A stretch of 55,210 bases of DNA from Thermobifida cellulosilytica TB100 (GCF_001517975.1 NZ_KQ950182.1:512073-567282), one strand, 5' to 3'; shown: positions 10,348 to 18,437, counted from the first letter of the stretch. Made by a program: numbers and translations. The notes: generated by a model not told the origin, from the sequence alone.

Positions 10348-13300
10348 GTGCTCCCCACGCACGTGGGGATGGTCCGCACTTCGACCAGGCACTCCTGGAA
10401 GAGCTCGCGTGCTCCCCACGCACGTGGGGATGGTCCGTCGGATCGGGCCATCCCCACGTGCGTGGGGAGGTGCTCCCCACGCACGTGGGGATGGTCCGAG
10501 GACGCCGATGTCTGAGACCACGCCCCGTCCGTGCTCCCCACGCACGTGGGGATGGTCCGGTCACCGCCGAGTACGTCATGGAGCACCTCCCGTGCTCCCC
10601 ACGCACGTGGGGATGGTCCGCCAAGGCCGGGCGGGTGCTGTCGGCGAAGAACGTGCTCCCCACGCACGTGGGGATGGTCCGGGCACCAAACGCTGCACGG
10701 TCCAGGGCTGCGGGTGCTCCCCACGCACGTGGGGATGGTCCGCCTAGGCCTCATCGGTTTTCTCCCTAGCTAGCGTGCTCCCCACGCACGTGGGGATGGT
10801 CCGACCTCATGCAATCGGGCGGTCTCGTCATCGTCGTGCTCCCCACGCACGTGGGGATGGTCCGGAGCGCCGTGCACGCGCCCATGCTCTCCCGGAGTGC
10901 TCCCCACGCACGTGGGGATGGTCCGTCGACAACCGGCACACCCTCGTCGTGGGGATGGTGCTCCCCACGCACGTGGGGATGGTCCGATCGTGTCGGTTGC
11001 CGCCCGCCGCGACACGTTGTGCTCCCCACGCACGTGGGGATGGTCCGGCCAGGAACGCGTTGATCGCCAGGTTCTTCGCGTGCTCCCCACGCACGTGGGG
11101 ATGGTCCGGCCATACCACGGGCACGGACGTCCGGTTGGCGGTGCTCCCCACGCACGTGGGGATGGTCCGCCGTCAAACCCATCGCCCCCACCAAACCGGC
11201 CGTGCTCCCCACGCACGTGGGGATGGTCCGACCGACCCGGCCGCGCTCGCCGAGCGGCTCACGTGCTCCCCACGCACGTGGGGATGGTCCGATCATGCAG
11301 ACCGCCATGCAGCGAGCCGCCTAGTGCTCCCCACGCACGTGGGGATGGTCCGAGTCTGCCCCATTTTGTCTGGTTTCTGTTTGAGTGCTCCCCACGCACG
11401 TGGGGATGGTCCGTCGGGGTACCTGCGGGTTCCGGAGGCCTCGAGGTGCTCCCCACGCACGTGGGGATGGTCCGCCACGGGCGGAAACGTGATTACCGCG
11501 CGGTTCGTGCTCCCCACGCACGTGGGGATGGTCCGAACTCGGCCCAGGACATGGGGCGACTGATCGCGTGCTCCCCACGCACGTGGGGATGGTCCGGCCG
11601 CGATCGACGGCCTGGTGGACGCCCGCGTGGTGCTCCCCACGCACGTGGGGATGGTCCGCGGTTGGGGCCGCACGCCGAGGCGGCGTGGACGTGCTCCCCA
11701 CGCACGTGGGGATGGTCCGCAGTGGATAGGGGCACGACCCACGCGGGGTTCGTGCTCCCCACGCACGTGGGGATGGTCCGGCTATGGTGAAGGGCGGTCC
11801 GCTCGCTGACCTGTGCTCCCCACGCACGTGGGGATGGTCCTAGACCGCGACCCGGCGCGGGTCCCGCGCCTTGGTGCTCCCCACGCACGTGGGGATGGTC
11901 CGCCGCGGCCAGTCGCTTTCCGGGATGCCCTGCTGTGCTCCCCACGCACGTGGGGATGGTCCGTCGCGGCTCCTCGACCAGTCGCGGCTCCTCGGGTGCT
12001 CCCCACGCACGTGGGGATGGTCCGGGTCTTCCGGAGCCCTGGCAAGCCGGAGTCAAGTGCTCCCCACGCACGTGGGGATGGTCCGTGAATTCGCCTCCGC
12101 TCGCCGCGGTGCAACGCGTGCTCCCCACGCACGTGGGGATGGTCCGCGTTCGTGGTGGTGCTTCCGGGGGAGCCGAGCGTGCTCCCCACGCACGTGGGGA
12201 TGGTCCGGGGGAGGAGTCGTCGCTGTGGCTCCACTGCGCGTGCTCCCCACGCACGTGGGGATGGTCCGGCCCCGCCACCACCACGGTGACGGGGCCTACT
12301 GTGCTCCCCACGCACGTGGGGATGGTCCGTCGTACTCCTCGTGCAACCACACCGTTTCGATGTGCTCCCCACGCACGTGGGGATGGTCCGAGGGCGGCGA
12401 GTGATCCACTTCTGCATGAACTGTGCTCCCCACGCACGTGGGGATGGTCCGGGGCGATGAGCGCCGAGTCGCGCGGAGGCGACGTGCTCCCCACGCACGT
12501 GGGGATGGTCCGCGTTCGCAACCGGCCGCGGCAACGCCACCAAAGTGCTCCCCACGCACGTGGGGATGGTCCGCGGCGGGTGGTGCTGGGTGAGTTCGGG
12601 CCGGTGTGCTCCCCACGCACGTGGGGATGGTCCGCCTGCCGCAGACGCTTGCGTCGTTCTCAGCCTGTGCTCCCCACGCACGTGGGGATGGTCCGGCGAA
12701 CATCGCCCGAAAAGCGCCGTCCCTGACGTGCTCCCCACGCACGTGGGGATGGTCCGACGTGAAACAGGTCGTGGCCGCCGCGCGCGCCGTGCTCCCCACG
12801 CACGTGGGGATGGTCCGGCGCGCAGGGACAGGGCGTCGCAGTGCGGGCAGTGCTCCCCACGCACGTGGGGATGGTCCGCGGCTAGCCACACGTTCCTTGT
12901 CAACTCAATAGTGCTCCCCACGCACGTGGGGATGGTCCGCCCGGCAATGTAGGTTTCTCCGTCGTCATCCTGTGCTCCCCACGCACGTGGGGATGGTCCG
13001 GCGCAGGACCTCTGGAATGACCTGAAAGAGGCGTGCTCCCCACGCACGTGGGGATGGTCCGATCACCCCGGAGCTGCGCGGCCAGCTCCAGCGGTGCTCC
13101 CCACGCACGTGGGGATGGTCCGTCACCGGACGTGCCCCAGCGGATCTTGCGGCCGTGCTCCCCACGCACGTGGGGATGGTCCGCGGCCCCCGTCCACCTG
13201 AGTGGTGGGCGGGGGGTGCTCCCCACGCACGTGGGGATGGTCCGACCGCCCGAGTCGCCGTGGACGGCACAGAGACGTGCTCCCCACGCACGTGGGGATG

Positions 13301-13854
13301 GTCCGCCGCACCTCGCCAAAACGGCCGTGCCGCGCCGGTGCTCCCCACGCACGTGGGGATGGTCCGTGGCTGTACCGGTCTGGGGTGAAGCGCGGCGCGT
13401 GCTCCCCACGCACGTGGGGATGGTCCGATCCGCGTCCACACCGACACCGGTGAGGTGCTGTGCTCCCCACGCACGTGGGGATGGTCCGGCCGCTGCTTCC
13501 TTCGGGGACCACAGCCGGTCGTGCTCCCCACGCACGTGGGGATGGTCCGTATGCGGCGAGCCGCTTGGGGTCAGAGGCCCGGTGCTCCCCACGCACGTGG
13601 GGATGGTCCGCTGACGGCGGCTACATCGTCGCCCCGCCGTCCGTGCTCCCCACGCACGTGGGGATGGTCCGACAGTTCGGGCTTGCCGGACACCTTGAAC
13701 GTGGTGCTCCCCACGCACGTGGGGATGGTCCGCCATAGCTCCTCCAACGTCAGGTTGCGTGCACGTGCTCCCCACGCACGTGGGGATGGTCCGCCCCCTC
13801 CAGAGCCCAAGAGTCGTGGGGGCCCGTGCTCCCCACGCACGTGGGGATGGTGCT
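10348..13854 (+). CRISPR. Type I-E CRISPR array, 58 repeats and 57 spacers
   Basis: The 29-base repeat begins GTGCTCCCCACG and ends GGGGATGGTCCG; its core CCCCACGCACGTGGGG folds into a seven-pair stem, as in Cas6e substrates. Repeats lie exactly 61 bases apart (32-base spacers) except for one 33-base spacer at 11597-11629. All repeats are identical apart from repeat 25 (last base T at 11841) and the terminal one at 13826-13854, which ends GGTGCT. The class is inferred from repeat length, stem and ending. No cas gene is in this window, so the interference and adaptation machinery must be encoded elsewhere. Confidence 0.98.
10438..10469 (+). other. Spacer 2: contains an inverted copy of the array's own repeat
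   Basis: The last 22 bases of this 32-base spacer are the exact reverse complement of repeat bases 4-25. The whole spacer matches the reverse strand of the repeat 51/spacer 51 junction (13402-13433) at 30 of 32 positions. With repeat 3 it forms a 22-bp perfect palindrome around GTG (10448-10494). Confidence 0.95.
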
Positions 13855-13876
13855 GCATTGCAGCAACAGTTTCTGT

Positions 13877-14034
13877 CTGCTTCGGACGCGAGGCGCGGCA
13901 GCCTTGACCGATCCTCGGGCGCGGGAGGGGTTGCCGGGCGGCGGGTTTCCGGGTGGTGAAGCGCTACGGGAAGCTGACAGTCCCTCAGGTACCGGAGCGG
14001 CGCTCAAGGCTGCCGCGCCTCGCGGCCGAAACAG
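13877..14034. mobile_element. 158-bp element with terminal inverted repeats, copy 2
   Basis: Same length and orientation as copy 1 at 10002-10159, with ends CTGCTTCGGACGCGAGG (from 13877) and GCGGCCGAAACAG (to 14034). The interiors are clearly related but diverged (my rough estimate is three quarters identical). It begins 22 bases after the last CRISPR repeat, so the two copies bracket leader plus array. Confidence 0.7.
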
Positions 14035-14040
14035 AGGGAA

Positions 14041-14161
14041 CAGTGAAGTGCCCCCACCAGCCTGGGCCGGGCCGCGAGGTTGCGGCACCGTTTCACCGTC
14101 TTCCATGGCCCTGGGGGCATAACAAGCATCTGTTCTGTCCCTGGGGCCATGATCGTCAAGG
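14041..14161. repeat. Hairpin-bearing inverted repeat, left copy
   Basis: This 121-bp stretch matches 18462-18577 in inverted orientation. It contains a stem-loop: arms 14104-14123 and 14132-14151 pair at 16 of 20 positions around an eight-base loop. It starts six bases after the 158-bp element copy 2. No gene is apparent in it. Confidence 0.75.
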
Positions 14162-14335
14162 CCGTGCCGGTGGTCGTCCGTGGCGTCCGGCGACAGGAGG
14201 GCTTCCAGCCGGTTCCGCGGTCCAGCGGGCAGGACACGAGCGGACTGTGGGACTGCGGGGGCGTTGCCGACGGCTGGGGTGCTTGCCCAGGTTTTCCCGA
14301 GTGAAGGAAAACCGCCCGGGCCGCTGGTAAAGTCC

Positions 14336-14377
14336 CAGGTCGCCAAGGGAGCTCCCCGCGCACGCGGGGATGGTCCC
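14336..14377 (+). CRISPR. Lone relic CRISPR leader end plus one repeat of a different repeat variant
   Basis: A 29-base unit at 14349-14377 starts GAGCTCCCCGCGCACGCGG and ends GATGGTCCC. Compared with the array repeat, A/T pairs of the stem are replaced by G/C on both sides, so the hairpin is preserved. CAGGTC at 14336-14341 sits seven bases before it, the same as at the main array. No second repeat follows. Confidence 0.65.
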
Positions 14378-14405
14378 GGCGTACCTGACCGCGGAAAGGC
14401 TCTGT

Positions 14406-14699
14406 TCAGGTGTGGGTGACGTGGGTGGGGTGGGCGATGGTGTTGCTGGAGAGTTTGAGCATGGGCGGCAGGCCAGGGGAGTCGGTGTAGCCGGTCACGG
14501 TGTGCAGGTTGCCCCCGAACCGCACCCGGGCACCGACCGGGTAGGCCTCGCGCAGGGCGTCTTCTTCGCGGGTGCGGGTGATGGCGGCCAGGGTCTGGGC
14601 CAGGGCGTGGATCTGGGCGGGGGACAGTTCGGTCTTTCCGCGCCAGACCCGGTTTTCGCTGATGCGGTAGATGCGCGCCTGTTCGGACCGGCCGCTCAC
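14406..14699 (-). CDS. Hypothetical protein, 97 residues
   Basis: Basic N-terminus (MSGRSEQARIYRI) and a helix-rich middle (SPAQIHALAQTLAAITRTREEDALREAYP), followed by a short beta-rich stretch YPVGARVRFGGNLHTVTGYT that looks like a small barrel such as a KOW or SH3-like fold. The start overlaps the stop of the upstream gene by four bases (ATGA), so the two are translationally coupled. It is the last gene of the leftward operon. I recognise no family. Confidence 0.6.
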   Translation of the reverse strand: MSGRSEQARIYRISENRVWRGKTELSPAQIHALAQTLAAITRTREEDALREAYPVGARVRFGGNLHTVTGYTDSPGLPPMLKLSSNTIAHPTHVTHT

Positions 14700-14935
14700 G
14701 GGGCCTCCTCCCCGGCATCGCCCTTCGGGTTGTCGTTGTGGCCGAGTAGTCCGGGGGCGGCGTAGATCCAGCGGTCTTCGGTCTGCTGCTGGTAGAGGCC
14801 GGAGGCTCCGCAGTGGGTGAGGAGCAGGAAGCGGTCGTTTCCGTGGTCTTGGGCGAGGGTGTCCAGGTGGGTGCGGGTGACGGTGAGCCCGTCCAGAGGG
14901 CCGGCATACAAGGTCACGAAGTCGTCATCAGGCAT
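14696..14935 (-). CDS. Hypothetical protein, 79 residues
   Basis: Starts MPDDDFVTLYAGPLDGLTVTR and ends in a charged tail. It has a mixed alpha/beta profile with DRFLLLTHCGASGLYQQQ in the middle and no membrane segment. The ATG at 14935 has AAAAGG eleven bases upstream. It overlaps the downstream 97-residue gene by four bases and lies 167 bases after the HATPase gene, so it may have its own promoter or belong to the same message. No function is recognised. Confidence 0.6.
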   Translation of the reverse strand: MPDDDFVTLYAGPLDGLTVTRTHLDTLAQDHGNDRFLLLTHCGASGLYQQQTEDRWIYAAPGLLGHNDNPKGDAGEEAP

Positions 14936-15102
14936 GGAACACAGAACCTTTTCGACGTCGAATCGGGGTGGCCGGGGCCGGGGAAGGAGACGGCCCCGGC
15001 CACGCTTGCGGGGCTGACTGCTGCGGGCGTGGGCCGACCGCAGCGGGGCTGGGTCGTGCGGGATGCGGTCCGGGCGTGTGCGGCCTGCCCGGGCGGGTTC
15101 GG

Positions 15103-15522
15103 TCAGGTTCTTGGGGTGGGCCAGTGGAGGAGGAAGTAGACGCCGTGGGCGTGGGGCAGGCTGCCCCAGCGGGTGGTGAGCTGGTCGACCAGGGCCAGGC
15201 CGCGCCCGCCCTCGGCCAGCCCGCCAAGGTCGGCCTGGAACACGTGCGGGGTGTCGTGCCGGTGCAGGAGGGCTCCGCTGTGCACCTCGCCCCGCACCCG
15301 GCACGGGGTGGTCTCCACGCGCACGCTGAAGGTGCCCCCGGAAGCCCCGGTGCGGGTGTGGCGTAGGGCGTTGGTGGCCAGCTCAGAGACGACCAGCTCC
15401 ACCGCCTCGGTGACCTCGTCGGGCACCCCCACCGGACAGGCCCGCAAGGACGCCGCCACGAAACGCCGCGCCGCCCCCACACTGTGCGGCTGTCCGGGCA
15501 GGGTGGTGAACACCGTGCTCAC
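15103..15522 (-). CDS. ATP-binding protein of the HATPase_c / anti-sigma kinase (RsbW-like) type
   Basis: The 139-residue single-domain protein has the N-box ELVVSELATNALRHTR (Asn at residue 51) and the glycine-rich lid GGLAEGGRGLALVDQL (about 100-115) of GHKL ATPases. It resembles stand-alone actinobacterial RsbW-like serine kinases that bind sigma factors or anti-anti-sigma factors. No partner sigma factor or STAS-domain protein is adjacent. GGAGGCGGG lies directly before the GTG, which overlaps the stop of the 95-residue gene upstream by four bases. Confidence 0.8.
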   Translation of the reverse strand: MSTVFTTLPGQPHSVGAARRFVAASLRACPVGVPDEVTEAVELVVSELATNALRHTRTGASGGTFSVRVETTPCRVRGEVHSGALLHRHDTPHVFQADLGGLAEGGRGLALVDQLTTRWGSLPHAHGVYFLLHWPTPRT

Positions 15523-15806
15523 CCCGCCTCCCCGGCCTCTGCGGCCTGTGTGGCCTGCCCGGCCTGGTCGGGTGGCGTGGGCTGCCAGGGGCGGGTGCGC
15601 CGGTACAGGGCCACCGCCGACAGGGCCGCGCCCAGCAGGCTGTCGAGGTTGGCCAGGGCGGTGACCGTGGCGGACACGTCGCCTACGGGCAGGATGAGCT
15701 GGTCTGCTCCCAGCACCACGGCCAGGCCGCGGGGATGCTCCTCCACGTAGGCGCGCCCGTCGGCCAGCAGAGCAATCTGGTCAGCAGTGAGGGTGTAGTC
15801 GGCCAT
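15519..15806 (-). CDS. Hypothetical protein, 95 residues
   Basis: Starts MADYTLTADQIALLADGRAYVEEHPRGLAVVLGADQLILPVGD, followed by an Ala/Leu helix and a tail rich in Gln, Ala and Pro. The alternating beta-like segments suggest a small soluble domain. It is coupled at both ends: its ATG overlaps the stop of the 216-residue gene by one base and its stop overlaps the HATPase start by four. Position between a membrane protein and an RsbW-like ATPase suggests a signalling adaptor; this is inference. Confidence 0.6.
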   Translation of the reverse strand: MADYTLTADQIALLADGRAYVEEHPRGLAVVLGADQLILPVGDVSATVTALANLDSLLGAALSAVALYRRTRPWQPTPPDQAGQATQAAEAGEAG

Positions 15807-16456
15807 CACCACCCGCCCCCGTTCCACCGCTCCTGCGCGCTGTCGGTGCGCTGTCCCGCCGCACGGCCGCCCTCCAGACGGCCGCCCGGCTGGGTGCCGT
15901 GACGGCCACGGCTTCGGCTGCTCCCGTAACTGTGGCCGTGGGGGAGGAAGTGCTGGCCGTAGTAGCCGCGTACGGGGTGGGGGTGTTCGTAGGTGGCCAG
16001 GATGTGGTCGAGCAGGTCCACGTCGTCGGCGGCCACCGTGCTTCCGGTGACCCGGTTGCGCGCCACGTACGGGCAGGGGGAGCCGTGGGTGTAGGTGGCC
16101 TCCCACAGGGCCGAGTGGCGGCGGGCGCAGGCGGCGAACTCGGTGTAGTTCGGGATGCGCGGGGGCAGGGTCCGTGCCTGCCGCTTCGGCGGTGCGGCGT
16201 GTCGCGGCCGGTGCACCACGGGCCGCCTGCGGAGTGCGGGGGAGTCGGGCGCGGGGCGGAAGGCCGCCAGCAGCAGCGGCACGGCCAGGCCCAGCACGAG
16301 ACCCGCCACACCGCGGGCACCTCGCCCGGCGGCCGCGTTCTGAGGAGTCCTGGAGGAGGGCGTCGTGCCGCCTCCGCGGTGGGAGCCTGCCCGCACAGGG
16401 CGGATGCGGGCGTTGTGCCGCGAATCGGGCACGGGTAGGGCAGTAGCCTTGGGCAT
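15806..16456 (-). CDS. Single-pass membrane protein, 216 residues
   Basis: A basic N-terminal region precedes one membrane segment (about residues 48-66, GGVAGL... as GVAGLVLGLAVPLLLAAF), then a basic linker and an extracytoplasmic-looking domain with two Cys (EFAACARRHSALWEATYTHGSPCPYVARNRV) and a His-rich patch (HPHPVRGYYGQHFLPHGH). The ATG at 16456 has GGTGG close upstream. It is the first gene of the leftward operon and diverges from the GntR regulator. It could be a sensor for the downstream ATPase. No family is recognised. Confidence 0.6.
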   Translation of the reverse strand: MPKATALPVPDSRHNARIRPVRAGSHRGGGTTPSSRTPQNAAAGRGARGVAGLVLGLAVPLLLAAFRPAPDSPALRRRPVVHRPRHAAPPKRQARTLPPRIPNYTEFAACARRHSALWEATYTHGSPCPYVARNRVTGSTVAADDVDLLDHILATYEHPHPVRGYYGQHFLPHGHSYGSSRSRGRHGTQPGGRLEGGRAAGQRTDSAQERWNGGGW

Positions 16457-16613
16457 GAGTCACCACCTGGTCCAGTCAGGTCGGGGGCTAAGGCCCTGTC
16501 CGGTGTTGGCGCACCGGACAGGGCCGCTTGTGTCTGTTACGGCTGGCACCACGTGCAACCTTGAGAGCAGGAGTGGTGCGGTGAGCGGATTTCGGCTTCA
16601 GGTTCACTATAGG

Positions 16614-16677
16614 CTAGGTTGCCTAGGCATGCTAGTCATATTGCGGGAATCGGGCGCACTTCTTCTAGCTTGGCTAG
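16614..16677. promoter_or_regulatory. Two 13-bp palindromic operators between the divergent units
   Basis: CTAGGTTGCCTAG at 16614-16626 and CTAGCTTGGCTAG at 16665-16677 are both palindromes with a central TTG, 51 bases apart centre to centre. They lie upstream of the GntR gene and of the leftward operon. The second overlaps the expected -35 region of the regulator gene, which suits autoregulation. Confidence 0.6.
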
Positions 16678-16687
16678 GCAGGTTCTC

Positions 16688-16699
16688 TAAGCTGGCTTC
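16688..16699 (+). promoter_or_regulatory. -10-like element directly before the GntR gene
   Basis: TAAGCT at 16688-16693 is followed by six bases and the ATG at 16700, suggesting a leaderless message for the regulator. Confidence 0.45.
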
Positions 16700-17539
16700 A
16701 TGGCCATCGACCCTGAAGATCCCCGACCGCCTTTTCAACAGGTCGCCAACGCGCTACGCGCCGCCATCCTCACCCGCAAGCTCAAGCCAGGGGATAAGCT
16801 CCCCTCCGGAGCCGAGTTGGCGGCGACCTACGGAGTGGCGCGGATGACCGTGCAGCAGGCCATCCGTGTCCTCCGTGACGAAGGACTGGTCGTCTCCCAA
16901 CAGGGACGCGGAGTGTACGTACGCGAGCGTGTCTCCCGTCCAGTCGGTCTGCGCCCTCACATTGGGCGCGCCTTCACCAGTGAGACTGTCACCATCGACT
17001 TCGCCGGTCTGTCCGCGGAGACCCTTCACGGAGCCCTGCAAGAGCCGCTGGACCAAGTTCGCCACGGGCGGTTCACGCCCCGGAGCATTCGGATTCGCAT
17101 CCTCGTCCCGGACACCTCGGTTCCGATGGCTGTTCCCACACGGGGTGACACTGGCGCGGACGATCCCGAGATTCGCGCGCGACTTCAGCGGATCATCCTG
17201 CGCTACACCCAGGCCATCGAGGACGTTGTCGGAGAGCTGGAAACGCTGGGATTGGTGGAGAGCGCTACCGTGGAAACCCGTGTCTATGCCACCTCACCCA
17301 CTTTCAAGCTCTACATCATTAACCAGAGGGAGGTGTTCTTCGGCTTCTACCCGATCACCCAGCACGCCGTCACCATCAACCAGGAGAGGATCGACATCTA
17401 CGACCTCATGGGCCGTGACTCCGTCCTCTTCCACCACAGCCACGACGAGGATCCGGAATCCGTCGCTTCCCAGTACGTGACACAGGCGCGGTTGTGGTTC
17501 GACAGCGTCTGGGGAACGATCGCCACAGGACGTTCCTGA
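16700..17539 (+). CDS. GntR-family transcriptional regulator
   Basis: The 279-residue protein has an N-terminal winged helix (about residues 10-76: PPFQQVANALRAAIL, LKPGDKLPSGAELAATYGVARMTVQQAIRVLRDEGLV, QGRGVYV). The C-terminal 200 residues do not look like UTRA or FCD ligand domains; they include VIEDVV-like helices and YIINQREVFFGFYPITQH, so the ligand is unknown. The stop overlaps the HAD gene start (TGATGA), tying regulator and phosphatase into one unit. It probably acts on the two palindromes upstream. Confidence 0.88.
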   Translation: MAIDPEDPRPPFQQVANALRAAILTRKLKPGDKLPSGAELAATYGVARMTVQQAIRVLRDEGLVVSQQGRGVYVRERVSRPVGLRPHIGRAFTSETVTIDFAGLSAETLHGALQEPLDQVRHGRFTPRSIRIRILVPDTSVPMAVPTRGDTGADDPEIRARLQRIILRYTQAIEDVVGELETLGLVESATVETRVYATSPTFKLYIINQREVFFGFYPITQHAVTINQERIDIYDLMGRDSVLFHHSHDEDPESVASQYVTQARLWFDSVWGTIATGRS

Positions 17540-18240
17540 TGACTGGCGCTGACCACTGTGCTCTGCTGCCTCTGCTGCGGCAGACCAGTGCGGTGCTGCT
17601 TGATTTCGACGGGCCGGTCTGCGACCTCTTCTCCGCCTATCCCGCACCCCGAGTCGCCGCGGACCTGCGCGACCACCTGGACGCCCACGCCATCCCCGTG
17701 CCCGAGGAGCTGCACGGCCTGGACGATCCGCTGGCCCTCGTCCGCCAGCTCCACCGGCACGCCCCCCAGCACTACCCTGCGGCCGAGGCGTTCCTGACCC
17801 GGGCCGAGACCCGCGCCGCCGCCCGCGCCGCCCCCACCCCCGGGGCTGTGGAGGCCCTGGCCGCCTGCGCCCGCCGGGCGCTTCCGGTCGCCGTAGTCAG
17901 CAACAACTCCCCCGAAGCCATCCGGACCTTCCTGGCCGCCCGCGGCCTGCAAGGGCTGGTCGCCGGGGTCTTCGGACGAGACAAGACCACCCCCGAGCGG
18001 CTCAAGCCCCACCCCCACCTGCTGAACCGGGCAGCCGCCGCACTGCGCACCCCCCACCGGGAGTGCCTGATGGTCGGAGACTCGACCACCGACGTCCAGG
18101 CCGCCCACGCCCTGGGCGTGCGCGCGCTGGGCTACGCCAACCAGCCCGGCAAGCACGCCGCTTTCCAGAGACTCGGCTGCGCAGCGGTCATCACCCGCAT
18201 GACCGACCTCGCTCACGCACTTCTGACTCCTGCGGCCTGA
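17539..18240 (+). CDS. HAD-superfamily hydrolase (phosphatase)
   Basis: The 233-residue protein carries all four HAD motifs: LDFDGPVCD (nucleophile Asp22 and acid Asp24), VVSNNS (Ser121), KPHPHLL (Lys156) and MVGDSTTDV (Asp181 and Asp185). A helical cap lies between motifs I and II, as in phosphoglycolate-phosphatase-like enzymes. Pro at motif I position +2 after DxD is unusual, but the acid residues are intact. It is translationally coupled to the GntR regulator, so its substrate may relate to the regulator's ligand; the substrate is unknown. Confidence 0.88.
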   Translation: MTGADHCALLPLLRQTSAVLLDFDGPVCDLFSAYPAPRVAADLRDHLDAHAIPVPEELHGLDDPLALVRQLHRHAPQHYPAAEAFLTRAETRAAARAAPTPGAVEALAACARRALPVAVVSNNSPEAIRTFLAARGLQGLVAGVFGRDKTTPERLKPHPHLLNRAAAALRTPHRECLMVGDSTTDVQAAHALGVRALGYANQPGKHAAFQRLGCAAVITRMTDLAHALLTPAA

Positions 18241-18437
18241 GTCGAAGGACGGCTCTGGCCCTCGTGTTCACCCCCGTGTTGATGTCAGCGACAGGACCGA
18301 CGCAGCCATGACGGAGCAGGGCAGCGCTGGCACACCAGAGCCCTCTCAGACCAGCCCGCCCACAGGGAAGCCCAACGCCGATCCCGGGCGCAGAAGCGGA
18401 TGCTGCGACCGTCGGATGAGAAGTCCGCTGCTCGCAA

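Noticed and set aside
10339-13858. Many long reading frames in both strands reading [24 protein letters not shown] or PTHVGMVR repeats
   Set aside because: They are translations of the CRISPR repeats; the 61-base period and identical repeats explain them fully.
14004-14363. Reverse frame ending CFGREARQP, and similar peptides elsewhere
   Set aside because: The shared peptide comes from the inverted ends of the 158-bp elements, not from a protein family.
15103-18240. Toxin-antitoxin or classical anti-phage defence operon
   Set aside because: No nuclease, NTPase effector, TIR, abortive-infection or toxin motif is visible; the genes look like signalling proteins, so I did not call a defence system.
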